A stretch of DNA of 64,000 nucleotides from Sphingomonas aquatilis (GTDB taxonomy: Bacteria; Pseudomonadota; Alphaproteobacteria; Sphingomonadales; Sphingomonadaceae): the NCBI RefSeq assembly GCF_014196115.1, contig NZ_JACIDB010000002.1, positions 62,001-126,000 of the forward strand. The letters run 5' to 3'. The translations under genes were made by a program, and so were the position numbers. The notes under the pieces are model-generated. The model had not been told where the DNA came from, searched no databases, and saw only the letters and a program-made list of their open reading frames with translations. The number at the start of each line of letters is the position of its first letter. Position 1 is the stretch's first letter. Below, in pieces: positions 1 through 9,650 of the stretch.

Positions 1-550
1 AGCGGGTGATCGCGCGATCGTACAGCGCGGCATAGCCGGCGTTGCGCTTCAGATTGTTCTCGTAATCGGTGACCGTCTTGAACGGTGCAGCACCCTTGCC
101 GCCCGCAAAATCGGGATAGAAGGTCTGGAAGCCACTGAAATGATCCATCGGCAGCAGCCGGTCGACCGCCTGGATCGCAGGGGCATAGCCGCGCAGGTTG
201 ATCTCCGCCTGATTGCGAAACACGTCATAGGCGAGTTGGTCGACGCGCGTCAGCTTCGACCGGTCGATCGCCTTCAGCGCGGCGAGGTCGGATTCGAGGT
301 TACGCTTGTCGCGCGCGGTCGCGGGATCGCTGATGTAATCGCCGAAGCGATCGGCATAGCGCAGGTCGCCGCGGAAGATCGCACTGATCGGGTTGAGCGC
401 CAGATCGCGTTCGTCGCTGTCGTAAAACAGGCGCTTGAGCTTCATGTCCTCCGCGCCATCGCCGGGCAGCGGGGCGGGCGGCGGCAGCGCCTGGCCGAGG
501 GCCGGCGCGGCGACGGAGGTGAGCAGCAAGGCCGCAGCAAGAAAACGCAT
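1..550 (-). CDS. DUF885 family exported protein, N-terminal part
   Basis: The gene enters from the left edge; only its first 183 codons are present, read leftward from ATG at 550. The N-terminus (MRFLAAALLLTSVAAPALGQ) is a Sec signal peptide with a likely cut after ALG or GQA. After it comes 'LKRLFYDSDERDLALNPISA' and then 'RYADRFGDYISD', a pattern I associate with the DUF885 family of secreted, putatively zinc-dependent hydrolases, which are usually near 600 residues. The catalytic part lies outside the window, so activity cannot be judged. It is divergent from the threonine aldolase gene, with about 96 bases between the two starts. Confidence 0.72.
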   Translation of the reverse strand, partial: MRFLAAALLLTSVAAPALGQALPPPAPLPGDGAEDMKLKRLFYDSDERDLALNPISAIFRGDLRYADRFGDYISDPATARDKRNLESDLAALKAIDRSKLTRVDQLAYDVFRNQAEINLRGYAPAIQAVDRLLPMDHFSGFQTFYPDFAGGKGAAPFKTVTDYENNLKRNAGYAALYDRAITR

Positions 551-646
551 CTATAAATCCCCTTCTGCAGCAGCACTTAGCAAGGCCGGGCGGGGATGCG
601 ATAGCCATGGTTGACGCTGTACCCCGTTGCGCCGCAAGGCAGGGGC

Positions 647-1648
647 ATGCGCTTCTTTTCCGACAATGCCGCGACCGTGCATCCCCGCGTGATGGCGGCG
701 ATGGCCGACGCCAACCACCTCGACACTGCCTATGACGGCGATGGCCTGTCGCGCAGCCTCGATGCGCGTCTGTCCGATCTGTTCGGCACGGATGTCGCGG
801 CCTTGTGGGTGCCGACCGGGACCGCGGCCAACTGCCTCGCGCTCGCCGCGCTGTGTCCGCCGCATGGCGGGGTGATCTGCCACCGCGACGCGCATATCCA
901 GAACGATGAGGGCGGCGCGCCGGAGTTTTTCACCCACGGCGCCAAGCTGTTCCTGGCCGATGGCGACGGTGCCAAGGTAACGCCGGAGACGATCGCGGCG
1001 GTGGCCGACGCGATCCCCAACGACGTTCACCGTGTGCAGCCGCATGCGATCTCGATCACCAACGCCACCGAATATGGCCGGGTCTACACGCCGGACGACG
1101 TGGCGGCGATCGGCACGCTGGCGAAGCGCCGTGGGCTGGGCCTGCACATGGATGGTGCGCGCTTCGCCAATGCGGTGGCGACGCTCGGCTGCACGCCCGC
1201 CGCGGTGACGTGGCAAGCGGGCGTCGATGCGCTCAGCTTCGGCTTCGTCAAGAACGGCGCGATGAGTGCGGAACTGCTCGTCTTCTTCCGCCCGGACCTT
1301 GCCGACGTGACCCGCTATCGCCGCAAGCGGGCCGGACTGCTGTTTTCGAAGGGGCGCTATCTCGCCGCGCAGGTGATCGCGATGCTGGAGGACGATCTGT
1401 GGCTGGCGAACGCCCGCGCCGCCAATGCCTGCGCCAGCACACTCGCTGCGGCGGCCGGCGGCCGGCTGGTCCATCCGGTCGAAGCTAATGAGGTGTTCCT
1501 GCGGGTGACGCCCGAGGAAGCGGCGGCGCTGAGGGCGCAGGGCTTCGACTTCTACGATTGGGCGCCCGGCGAAATCCGGCTGGTGACGGCGTGGGACAGC
1601 GCGGCGGATCATGTCGCGGCACTCGCCAAGGCGATCGCGGCGCTGTGA
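647..1648 (+). CDS. ltaE: Low-specificity L-threonine aldolase
   Basis: A PLP-dependent fold-type I enzyme that cleaves L-threonine or allo-threonine to glycine and acetaldehyde. The 333-residue product starts MRFFSDNAATVHPRV, equivalent to the 'DxxSDTxTxPt' start of this family. It has the 'GTAANCLAL' cofactor loop, 'HRDAHIQNDEGGAPEFF', 'LHMDGARFANA' (PLP-binding Asp) and 'LSFGFVKNGA' with the Schiff-base Lys. An in-frame start exists upstream at 611, but ATG 647 follows GGCAGGGGC and gives the family N-terminus. The stop overlaps the next gene by GTGA, so the two are probably translationally coupled. Confidence 0.9.
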   Translation: MRFFSDNAATVHPRVMAAMADANHLDTAYDGDGLSRSLDARLSDLFGTDVAALWVPTGTAANCLALAALCPPHGGVICHRDAHIQNDEGGAPEFFTHGAKLFLADGDGAKVTPETIAAVADAIPNDVHRVQPHAISITNATEYGRVYTPDDVAAIGTLAKRRGLGLHMDGARFANAVATLGCTPAAVTWQAGVDALSFGFVKNGAMSAELLVFFRPDLADVTRYRRKRAGLLFSKGRYLAAQVIAMLEDDLWLANARAANACASTLAAAAGGRLVHPVEANEVFLRVTPEEAAALRAQGFDFYDWAPGEIRLVTAWDSAADHVAALAKAIAAL

Positions 1649-2577
1649 GCGACACCGTGACGGGAGGGGCGCCGCCGCCCCAATCGACCCGGGCCGCGAT
1701 CCTGATCCCGTTCGCCATCGTCACGCTGATCTGGGGATCGACGTGGCTGGTGATCCGCGATCAGCTGGGCGTCGTGCCGCCAAGCTGGTCGGTGACGTAT
1801 CGCTTCATCGTCGCCGGGATCGCGATGGCGCTGGTCGCGACGGTGAAAGGCGAACGGTGGGCGCTCGATACACGCGGCTGGGTGTTCGCTAGTGCGGTCG
1901 GCCTGCTGCAATTCTGCCTGAACTTCAACTTCGTCTATCGGGCGGAACATTACATTACGTCGGGGCTGGTCGCGGTGGTGTTCGCGATGCTGCTCGTGCC
2001 CAATGCGCTGCTGGCGCGCCTGTTTCTCGGCCAGCGGATGGGGCGTCAGCTGATCGCCGGGTCCGCCGTGGCGATGGCCGGCATCGCGCTGCTGTTCCTG
2101 CACGAAGCGCGGACCGGACCGGCCGGCGCCGCGGCCACGCTGGCGGGAATCGGCTTCACCGCCATCGCGATCCTGTCGGCCTCCGGTGCCAATGTGTTGC
2201 AGGCGACGCCGACCGCGAAACGCTATCCGATGCTGTCGACGCTGGCGGTCGCGATGCTGATCGGGGCGGCGATCGATGGGGCGGTCGCCTGGACGCTGAC
2301 CGGACCGCCGGTGGTCGAGATGCGCGCGGGTTATTGGGCGGGCATCCTGTATCTGGGGCTGTTCGGCTCGGCCTTCGCCTTCCCGCTCTATTATCGCGTG
2401 CTGCGGGTGATCGGGCCGGCCAAGGCGGCCTATTCCAGCGTCATCGTCCCCGTCATCGCGATGCTGCTGTCGACGCTGTTCGAGGATTATCACTGGTCGT
2501 CGCTCGCCGCGGCGGGCGCAGGGCTGGCCGGCATCGGACTGGTCATCGCATTGAGCGCGCGCAGGCCCAACCGGTAA
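1645..2577 (+). CDS. EamA/DMT-superfamily transporter
   Basis: An inner-membrane drug/metabolite-type exporter of about 310 residues with ten predicted membrane segments in two EamA repeats. The first repeat begins 'IPFAIVTLIWGSTWLVIRDQ', the classic DMT start; the second contains 'GLFGSAFAFPLYYRVLRVIG' and ends in a helix near the C-terminus. The substrate cannot be read from sequence; relatives export amino acids or other metabolites, so coupling with the threonine aldolase could mean threonine or glycine export (inference). The start is GTG at 1645, overlapping the aldolase stop by four bases. Its 3' end overlaps the convergent epimerase-like gene by 88 bases. Confidence 0.85.
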   Translation: MSDTVTGGAPPPQSTRAAILIPFAIVTLIWGSTWLVIRDQLGVVPPSWSVTYRFIVAGIAMALVATVKGERWALDTRGWVFASAVGLLQFCLNFNFVYRAEHYITSGLVAVVFAMLLVPNALLARLFLGQRMGRQLIAGSAVAMAGIALLFLHEARTGPAGAAATLAGIGFTAIAILSASGANVLQATPTAKRYPMLSTLAVAMLIGAAIDGAVAWTLTGPPVVEMRAGYWAGILYLGLFGSAFAFPLYYRVLRVIGPAKAAYSSVIVPVIAMLLSTLFEDYHWSSLAAAGAGLAGIGLVIALSARRPNR

Positions 2578-3305
2578 TCGGGATAGGCCGGGCGCCAGCC
2601 GAGCAGGCGTTTGGCCTTGCCGTTCGCGACGCGGCGGTTCTCGGCGTAAAAGGCGCGCGCCATCGGCGAGAGCGTCTCCAGCGCGACGATCGGTGGCGGC
2701 GGAAGGCGGAGCAGCCCGGCGGCGAAGGCGACCACGTCGTCCTGTGGACAGGGGCGATCGTCGGCGAGATTATAGGCGCCCGGCGGGGCGTTGCGGGCGG
2801 CAAGCACGCCGGCGACGATATCGTCGACGTGGACGCGGCTGAACACCTGGGTCGGCAAGTTGACGCGATGGGCGCGCCCTGCCGCCACGCGATCGAGCGG
2901 CGAGCGGCCGGGGCCGTAGATGCCGGGCAGGCGGAAGACATGCGCGCCGCGGGACAGCCAGGCGGCATCGGCGGCGGTACGCGCGGAGCGGCGGCCTGAG
3001 CCGGTGGGGGCGGTTTCGTCGACCCAGGCGCCGCCCGCGTCGCCATAGACGCCGGTCGAGGACAGATAGCCGAGCCAGCGATCGTGTAGCACGTCGCCAT
3101 AGCGGGACAGGACGGGGTCGGCGTCCTCCTCCGGCGGGACCGAGGACAGGACATGGGTGGCGGTGGCCAGCGCGGCGCGGACCGCGGGTTCGTCGTCGAA
3201 GCGGAGCGTGCCGTTTCGACCGTCGCGGGTGGTGCCGATGGTCGCGTCCGGCCAGGCGGCGGCGATGCGGGCGGCGGTGTAGCCGAGGCCGAAGATCAGG
3301 AGCAT
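2490..3305 (-). CDS. NAD(P)-dependent epimerase/dehydratase-like protein (SDR, YeeZ type)
   Basis: An extended short-chain dehydrogenase/reductase-like protein of about 271 residues. It opens with MLLIFGLGYTAARIA, a Rossmann nucleotide-binding turn (GxGxxA/G) right at the start, and has 'YLSSTGVYGDAGGAWVDE', in which Ser and Tyr match the SDR active site, then 'VFRLPGIYGPGRSPLDRV' and 'HVDDIV'. This is the layout of the YeeZ/WcaG group; the substrate is unknown. ATG 3305 is preferred over ATG 3320 because GGGGAAACCCC sits just before it. The last 88 bases overlap the end of the EamA gene on the other strand. Confidence 0.8.
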   Translation of the reverse strand: MLLIFGLGYTAARIAAAWPDATIGTTRDGRNGTLRFDDEPAVRAALATATHVLSSVPPEEDADPVLSRYGDVLHDRWLGYLSSTGVYGDAGGAWVDETAPTGSGRRSARTAADAAWLSRGAHVFRLPGIYGPGRSPLDRVAAGRAHRVNLPTQVFSRVHVDDIVAGVLAARNAPPGAYNLADDRPCPQDDVVAFAAGLLRLPPPPIVALETLSPMARAFYAENRRVANGKAKRLLGWRPAYPDYRLGLRALNAMTSPMPASPAPAAASDDQ

Positions 3306-3324
3306 GGGGTTTCCCCGCATGCTC

Positions 3325-3432
3325 CGTCACCCCGGACTCGTTCCGGGGTCCACTCTGCGGCTAGGGGGACGGCTGGCGCCGCTTGCCGTTCCCTTGCGGC
3401 CCGGTGGACCCCGGACCGAGTCCGGGGTGACG
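3325..3432. repeat. Palindromic repeat family A, copy 1 (inverted)
   Basis: Two 29-base arms (CGTCACCCCGGACTCG... at 3325-3353 and its near-perfect complement at 3404-3432) flank a 50-base core. Copies at 22045-22152 and 24771-24878 share arms and core; this copy has its core in the opposite orientation. It lies just 3' of one minus-strand gene and 5' of another. Confidence 0.9.
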
Positions 3433-3447
3433 GGAAGGAGGTGCCGC

Positions 3448-5121
3448 TCACTGCGCCATCGGGCCGTTGTAGGTGGTGCCGAAATAGTCGCCCTTGTTCC
3501 ACGTCGGACGCTGCGGCGCGTCGGCGACGGCGCGGGCGATGGCGTAATTGGTCGCGACGAAGCGGACACCCTGATCCCACAAGATCGGCTGGCTGAGGTC
3601 GTCGCAGGGACGATGGTAGCAGTGCTCCAGGAAATCCTCGAACGGCTTGGCGCCGGCGCCCTTGACCCCCGGCCACAGGAAGAGCGAGGGAATGCCCTTC
3701 TTGACGAAGTTGAAGTGATCCGAACGCGTGAAGAACCCCTGTTCGGGCATTGGATCGGGCGACAGGCCGATGCCGATCGCGTTCACCGCCTTTGTCACGA
3801 TCGGGCCGAGGCTGGAACGGTCGGCCCCGAAGGCGATCATATCCTCGAACGTGTAGAGCAGCACCGGCATGTCGAGGTTGATGTCGGCGACGATCGTCTG
3901 GAGCGGCACGGTGGGATGATCGACGAAATAGCTCGATCCGATCAGCCCCTTCTCCTCGCCCGTCACGGCGAGGAACATCACCGTCCGCTTGGGGCGCGTG
4001 GGCGCCGTGGCGAAGCGTTTGGCCTCTTCGATCAGGCTGGCGATGCCGATCGCATTGTCGAGCGCGCCGTTGTTGATCCGATCGCGGCCGGGCGCGTCGT
4101 CGGGGCGGGCGGGCGAGACACCGATATGGTCGAGGTGCGCCGACAGGATGACGACCTCTTTGCCGACCGTGGGGTCGGTGCCGGGGACGATGCCGACGAC
4201 GTTGCTGCTGGCGGCGGGGGTGAAGCTGGTCCGCGTCGTTGCCGCGAGCGTGCCACTGAGCGCGACGGGCGTGTAGGTCGGGTCGGCGCGCTGCGCTTCG
4301 GCGACGATCGCGGACCAGGGCGTCGCGGCGCCCTCGAACAACGTCGCGGCGGCGGCCTGGCTCAGCGTACCGAGCACCGGGGTGGTGGGTGCGGCGCTGG
4401 TGCCGGTGCCGTCGGGCTTGGCCCAGGTGGTCTTGGGCGATGCATAGCCGCCGACCAGTGCCGCGAACGGGCGCTGGCGCGGACCGGCGCGCGGGGCATC
4501 CAGCATGACGATGCCGATGGCGCCACGGGCCGCCGCGATCTGCGCCTTGGTGGCAGCGGAGCCGAAATAGGCGCGCTCTTCGCCGGGGAAACGCGTCGGC
4601 GATCCGGCGAAGATCGCGACGACCTTGCCGCGCACGTCCATGCCCCGATAGTCGTCGACGCCGAATTGCGGCGCGACGATGCCGCGGCCGGCGAAGACGA
4701 CCGGCGCCGTGACGCTGGTCTCGGCACGCGCCGGGTTGGGGCTGGGGATGTAATCGGTGCCGAACACGAGCGGCCGGGCGCGTCCTGCCGCGTCGGTCCA
4801 GCGCATCGTGCCTTCGCTCGCCGCCTTGTAGATCGTCAGCGGCACGTGTTGCAGGTAGCTGCCGGCATCGCCCGCCGGGCGCAGGCCCGCCGCCTGGAAT
4901 TGCGCCGCGACATAGTGCGCGGCGACGTCGTAATCCGGCGTGCCCGCCTCGCGTCCGCGCAGGGCATCGGAGGCGAGAAACATGACGTGCGCACGCATCG
5001 CGGCCTGATCGGCCGGCAGGACGGCTGCGGTGTCGGCCGCGGCTGTTTTGGCAGGGCCGGTCTGGGCGGGAGCGGACGCGACGAGGGTCAGCGCGGCAAG
5101 CGCGCCGGAAATACGGATCAT
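3448..5121 (-). CDS. Exported M28-family zinc metallopeptidase with PA domain
   Basis: A 557-residue secreted peptidase. A signal peptide (MIRISGALAALTLVASAPAQ) precedes a helical N-terminal region, a PA-like insert near residues 135-270, and the M28 catalytic core. Metal and catalytic candidates: H329 in 'SAHLDHIGV', D355 in 'NNGALDNAIG', E389/E390 in 'TGEEKGLIGS', D413 in 'ADINLDM', and a C-terminal H500/H503 in 'EHCYHRPCDDL'. This is the co-catalytic two-zinc arrangement of M28 aminopeptidases and carboxypeptidases. It probably trims peptides in the periplasm or outside the cell. The start is ATG 5121, divergent from pepN. Confidence 0.93.
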   Translation of the reverse strand: MIRISGALAALTLVASAPAQTGPAKTAAADTAAVLPADQAAMRAHVMFLASDALRGREAGTPDYDVAAHYVAAQFQAAGLRPAGDAGSYLQHVPLTIYKAASEGTMRWTDAAGRARPLVFGTDYIPSPNPARAETSVTAPVVFAGRGIVAPQFGVDDYRGMDVRGKVVAIFAGSPTRFPGEERAYFGSAATKAQIAAARGAIGIVMLDAPRAGPRQRPFAALVGGYASPKTTWAKPDGTGTSAAPTTPVLGTLSQAAAATLFEGAATPWSAIVAEAQRADPTYTPVALSGTLAATTRTSFTPAASSNVVGIVPGTDPTVGKEVVILSAHLDHIGVSPARPDDAPGRDRINNGALDNAIGIASLIEEAKRFATAPTRPKRTVMFLAVTGEEKGLIGSSYFVDHPTVPLQTIVADINLDMPVLLYTFEDMIAFGADRSSLGPIVTKAVNAIGIGLSPDPMPEQGFFTRSDHFNFVKKGIPSLFLWPGVKGAGAKPFEDFLEHCYHRPCDDLSQPILWDQGVRFVATNYAIARAVADAPQRPTWNKGDYFGTTYNGPMAQ

Positions 5122-5240
5122 GCTGGAAAGTCCCGACTATCGATCGTGCCAGCGTAACGGCACCGCCGCGGGTGGCAAGATACCGGAAAAGGCCGCAAGC
5201 GATGGCTGGCGGGGGGCGTGGGGGCTCCTATAAAGGACTC

Positions 5241-7859
5241 ATGCTCGACGTTTCCAACAGCATCGCCCAGCCCGCCGTCTCTGCGCCCGCCACGGCGATC
5301 AGTCGGCACGATTACCGGCCGCCGGCCTGGGCCGTGCCCGAAACGCGGCTGGTGTTCGATCTGGATGCCGCCGCGACGCGTGTGACGGCGACGCTGTCGG
5401 TGACGCGCAATCCCGATGGGGGTGCGGGCCAGCCGCTGCGGCTCGACGGGGCGGGGCAGGAATTGCTCGCGGTGCGGGTGGACGGCGTTGCGGTGCGCGA
5501 CTGGCGGATCGAAGGCGAGCAACTGGTCGTGCCGCTAACCGGCGACGCCCACACGGTCGAGACCGAGGTGGAGATCGCTCCCGAACGCAACACGCAGCTG
5601 ATGGGCCTGTACGCCAGCGGCGGCATCCTGTGTACGCAATGCGAGGCGGAAGGCTTTCGGCGGATCACCTACTTCCCCGACCGGCCTGACGTGCTGAGCC
5701 GCTACAGCGTGCGTCTGGTAGCGGACAAGGCGCGCTATCCGGTGCTGCTCGCCAATGGCGATCCGGTCGAGAGCGGCGACCTGGAGGATGGGCGGCATTG
5801 GGCGGAGTGGAACGATCCCTTCCCCAAGCCGAGCTATCTGTTCGCGATCGTCGCAGGGAATCTGGCGGTCAATCGCGGTAGTTTCGTTACGCAATCGGGC
5901 CGCGAGGTCGCGCTTGGCATCTGGGTCCGCTCTGCCGATATCGACAAGACGCATCATGCGCTCCACGCGCTGAAGCTGTCGATGGCGTGGGACGAACGCG
6001 TCTATGGTCGCGAATACGACCTCGACGTGTTCAACATCGTTGCGGTCGACGATTTCAACTTCGGCGCGATGGAGAACAAGGGGCTGAACATCTTCAACAG
6101 CCGCTACATCCTCGCCGATCCCGACACGGCCACCGATTACGATTACGACGCGATCGCCGCAGTGGTGGCGCATGAATATTTCCACAACTGGTCGGGCAAC
6201 CGCATCACCTGCCGCGACTGGTTCCAGCTGTCGCTGAAGGAAGGCTTCACCGTCTATCGCGATCAGGGCTTTTCGGCGGATCAGGGTTCGGCGGCGGTCA
6301 AACGGATCGAGGATGTGCGGGGCCTGCGGGCGGCGCAGTTTCCGGAGGATGCCGGCCCGCTCGCGCATCCGGTGCGCCCCGAAAGCTACCTCGAAATCAG
6401 CAACTTCTACACGGCGACCATCTACAACAAGGGCGCCGAGCTGATCCGCATGATGGCGACGATCCTAGGCCCCAAGGCGTTCCGCGCCGCGACGGACCTG
6501 TATTTCAGCCGCTTCGACGGCACGGCGGCGACGTGCGAGGATTTCGTCGCCTGCATGGAAGAGGCGAGCGGCATCGACCTCGCCCAGTTCCGCTTGTGGT
6601 ACAGCCAGGCCGGTACGCCGCGCGTCGCCGCCAGCCTGGGCCATGAGGCGGGCGAGGGGCGTGCCACGCTGCGCCTCGCCCAGCACGTCCCCGCAACGCC
6701 GGGCCAAGAGACGAAGCAGCCGATGGTGCTGCCGCTGAAGATCCGCCTGTTCGGCGCCGAGACGGGCCAGCCGATCGGGCCGGAGCGGCTGGTGCTGCTG
6801 GACGCGGCGGCGAGCACGATCGTGTTCGACGGCGTTACCGAACGCCCCGTCCTGTCGATCAACCGCGGCTTTTCGGCGCCGGTGATCGTCGAGAGCGACC
6901 GCAGCGCCGCCGATCTCGCCTTCCTCAGCGGCCATGACGACGATCCGTTCGCCCGCTACGAGGCGATGCAGCAGCTGATGCTCGATACGTTGGTGGCGGG
7001 TGCGGTCGAGGGGCAGGCCGATCATGCTGCGGTGATCGCCGCGGTCGCGGATACGCTGGGCAATCGCGACCTCGATCCCGCCTTCATCGCCGAGGCGGTG
7101 CTGCTGCCGTCCGAGAGCTTCATCGGCGACCAGCTGGCGCTGGTCGATCCCGATGCGATCTTCGCGGCGCGCGAAAGCCTGCGCCGGGCACTCGGCACCG
7201 AACTCGCCGATGTGTGGCGGCATGCCTATGAGGCGGGTCCGCGCGAGGCCTATGCCTATACGCCGGTCGCCAAGGGGCTGCGCCGGCTGCGCAATGTGGC
7301 GCTGGGCTATATCGCCGCGAGCGGTGCGGAGGATGCGGCGGGCCTTGCCTTCCGCCAGTTCGAACGCGCCGACAATATGACCGATCGGCAGGGTGCGCTG
7401 ACGACGCTGGCGAGCGGTTATTCGGACGAGCGCGAGGCGGCGCTCGACATCTTCTACAATCGCTATGCCGGGAACAGCCTGGTCATCGACAAATGGTTCC
7501 AGACGCAGGCGCTTGCCAGCCGTGACGATACCGGGCGGCTGGTCGAGGATCTGGCGCGGCATCCCGATTTCACGCTCGCCAACCCCAATCGCGCCCGCTC
7601 GCTGATCGGGGCATTCGGGGCGAACCAGCGTGCGTTCAACGCACCGGATGGTTCGGGGTATCGCTTCCTCGCCGAACAGCTGATCCAGCTCGACAAGCTG
7701 AACCCTCAGACCGCGGCGAAGCTGTTGCCGCCGCTGGGGCGCTGGCGGCGCTTCGATTCGGCGCGGTCGGCGGCGATGCGCGCCGCGCTGGAGCGGATCG
7801 TCGCGGTCCCCGGCCTGTCGCGTGACCTGTTCGAACAGGCCTCGAAGAGCCTGGGGTGA
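5241..7859 (+). CDS. pepN: Aminopeptidase N (M1 family)
   Basis: An 872-residue zinc aminopeptidase for general peptide turnover. The substrate-binding GAMEN loop is at residues 275-279 and the zinc site is H311-E312-Y-F-H315 with the third ligand at E334, the exact HExxH-x18-E spacing of family M1. The length and the C-terminal helical domain ('FNAPDGSGYRFLAEQLIQLD', 'LERIVAVPGLS') match the E. coli PepN group. An open frame runs back to a GTG at 5172, but ATG 5241 follows AAAGGACTC and gives the normal N-terminus. No signal peptide is seen, so it is cytoplasmic. Confidence 0.96.
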   Translation: MLDVSNSIAQPAVSAPATAISRHDYRPPAWAVPETRLVFDLDAAATRVTATLSVTRNPDGGAGQPLRLDGAGQELLAVRVDGVAVRDWRIEGEQLVVPLTGDAHTVETEVEIAPERNTQLMGLYASGGILCTQCEAEGFRRITYFPDRPDVLSRYSVRLVADKARYPVLLANGDPVESGDLEDGRHWAEWNDPFPKPSYLFAIVAGNLAVNRGSFVTQSGREVALGIWVRSADIDKTHHALHALKLSMAWDERVYGREYDLDVFNIVAVDDFNFGAMENKGLNIFNSRYILADPDTATDYDYDAIAAVVAHEYFHNWSGNRITCRDWFQLSLKEGFTVYRDQGFSADQGSAAVKRIEDVRGLRAAQFPEDAGPLAHPVRPESYLEISNFYTATIYNKGAELIRMMATILGPKAFRAATDLYFSRFDGTAATCEDFVACMEEASGIDLAQFRLWYSQAGTPRVAASLGHEAGEGRATLRLAQHVPATPGQETKQPMVLPLKIRLFGAETGQPIGPERLVLLDAAASTIVFDGVTERPVLSINRGFSAPVIVESDRSAADLAFLSGHDDDPFARYEAMQQLMLDTLVAGAVEGQADHAAVIAAVADTLGNRDLDPAFIAEAVLLPSESFIGDQLALVDPDAIFAARESLRRALGTELADVWRHAYEAGPREAYAYTPVAKGLRRLRNVALGYIAASGAEDAAGLAFRQFERADNMTDRQGALTTLASGYSDEREAALDIFYNRYAGNSLVIDKWFQTQALASRDDTGRLVEDLARHPDFTLANPNRARSLIGAFGANQRAFNAPDGSGYRFLAEQLIQLDKLNPQTAAKLLPPLGRWRRFDSARSAAMRAALERIVAVPGLSRDLFEQASKSLG

Positions 7860-8108
7860 TCGGGCGGCCATCACGGCAAAGGGGACCGCAAGCCGAGACC
7901 CGATCGGCGTAAAGGTTTGCCGACGTCGAATACTTCGGTCGAACGTGCCGATGTCCTTGCCGTCAGCGATCGGCGAGATGTGCCGCTGACGTGCTGCGGC
8001 GGCAAGACAGGACGCTGATCGAGATTAATTCGCTTGTTACTGCGATCCATGTTGCGTGTCTTTCGGCGCAAGCATAGGCTGCACAGGTCTCGGGGTGGGA
8101 GAAGACGT

Positions 8109-9599
8109 GTGAGCGTACGGCGTGGGGTTGGGATTCTGGCGCTGGCGGCGCTGTTGTCGGGCTGTGGTGACGGCGGATCGGGCGGCGGCGGGGCGACGGG
8201 CAGCACGCCGACTCCAACGTCCACGGCGACGCCGACTCCCACCGCCAGCAATGGGTGTTCGCTGCGCAGCCGCCAGGATTGGGTCGCGGCGCAGATGAAG
8301 GAATGGTATCTGTTCTACGATACCCTGCCGACTAACCTTGATCCGAGCGGCTACACCAACGTCGACGATTATCTGGATGCGCTGACCGCGACGGCGCGGT
8401 CGCAGCGCAAGGATCGGTATTTCACCTATCTGACGTCGATCCAGCAGGAAAACGCCTATTACAGCCAAGGGTCCAGCGCGGGTTTCGGCTGGCGGCTGGG
8501 GCTCGATTCGACCGGGCGGCTGTACGTCACCGAAGCCTATGAGAGCGCACCGGCGCTCAACGCCGGGATCGATCGTGGCGCGGAAATCCTGGCGATCGGC
8601 ACGTCGTCGAGCAATTTGCAGACCGTCAGCAGCCTGTACAATGCCGGCGGCAGCGCGCTGAGCGATTCGCTGGGGCCGAGCACGACCGGTACGCAGCGCT
8701 ATTTCCAGATTCGTGACGCCAGCGGCACGCGGACGGTGGCAGTGACGAAGACCGACTTCACGCTCAGCCCGGTGTCCAACCGGTACGGCGTCAAGATCAT
8801 CACCGACAACGGCCAGCGCTACGGTTACGTGAACCTGCGCACGTTCATCACCACGGCGAACGACCAGCTGCGCAGTGCCTTCGCCCAGTTCAAGGCGGCG
8901 GGCATCACCAACGTCGTCGTCGACCTGCGCTATAATGGCGGTGGCCTTATCGACACTGCGGTCGTCATGAGCAACCTGTTGGGTGGCAACCGCGCGACGA
9001 CCGACGTGATGAGCTACATGACCTTCCGTCCGGAAAAGGCGTCGGAGAACACGACCTATCTGTTCCAGTCCGAGCCGAACGCGATCGCGGCGACCAAGAT
9101 CGCCTTCATCGGCACGGGTAGCACGGCATCGGCGAGCGAATTCGTCATCAATGCCTTCGTCCCCTATCTGGGCGCCAACGACGGGCTGATCGGCGGCAAT
9201 ACCTATGGCAAGCCGGTGGGGCAGATCGCGCTGGACCAGAAGTCCTGCGACGACCGACTTCGCGTGATCGCCTTCGCGTTGCAGAATGCGGCGCGGCAGG
9301 GGGCCTATTATAACGGCCTCGCGAGCACGATGGTTTCGACCTGCCAGGCTGGCGACGACATTTCGTATCCGATGGGCGATCCGCGCGAGGCATCGACACG
9401 GGCGGCGCTCGACTTCCTGCAGGGCAAGAGCTGTACGCGCATTTCCGCTTCGGCGAGCGCGAGCGCGAATGCGGGCAGCGGAACCGGCCCGATGGCAACG
9501 CGTGCCTCGCTGCTGACCGACGTGCCCGAGCGCGAGGCGCTGATGCCGCCGGCCGAACGCCGTACGCCGGCACAGCGCGAGGTGCCGGGGCTGTACTGA
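8109..9599 (+). CDS. S41-family (C-terminal processing type) peptidase, lipoprotein
   Basis: About 496 residues. The proposed start is GTG 8109, after GGGAGAAG, giving VSVRRGVGILALAALLSGC: a lipoprotein signal with lipobox LLSGC and Cys19. A Thr/Pro linker (TPTPTSTATPTPT) follows, then a PDZ-like part ('SAPALNAGIDRGAEILAIG') and the tail-specific protease core: 'YVNLRTF', 'VVDLRYNGGGLID' and 'IGTGSTASASEFVINAF', which holds the serine nucleophile motif. An upstream TTG (8034) would add about 25 basic residues. It probably degrades envelope proteins from a membrane-anchored position. The intergenic stretch before it (7860-8108) shows nothing I can name. Confidence 0.9.
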   Translation: MSVRRGVGILALAALLSGCGDGGSGGGGATGSTPTPTSTATPTPTASNGCSLRSRQDWVAAQMKEWYLFYDTLPTNLDPSGYTNVDDYLDALTATARSQRKDRYFTYLTSIQQENAYYSQGSSAGFGWRLGLDSTGRLYVTEAYESAPALNAGIDRGAEILAIGTSSSNLQTVSSLYNAGGSALSDSLGPSTTGTQRYFQIRDASGTRTVAVTKTDFTLSPVSNRYGVKIITDNGQRYGYVNLRTFITTANDQLRSAFAQFKAAGITNVVVDLRYNGGGLIDTAVVMSNLLGGNRATTDVMSYMTFRPEKASENTTYLFQSEPNAIAATKIAFIGTGSTASASEFVINAFVPYLGANDGLIGGNTYGKPVGQIALDQKSCDDRLRVIAFALQNAARQGAYYNGLASTMVSTCQAGDDISYPMGDPREASTRAALDFLQGKSCTRISASASASANAGSGTGPMATRASLLTDVPEREALMPPAERRTPAQREVPGLY

Positions 9600-9650
9600 C
9601 GCCGCGCGCTTTTGCCGATATGGCCACCCCCGACCAACATCGGGGGTGAC

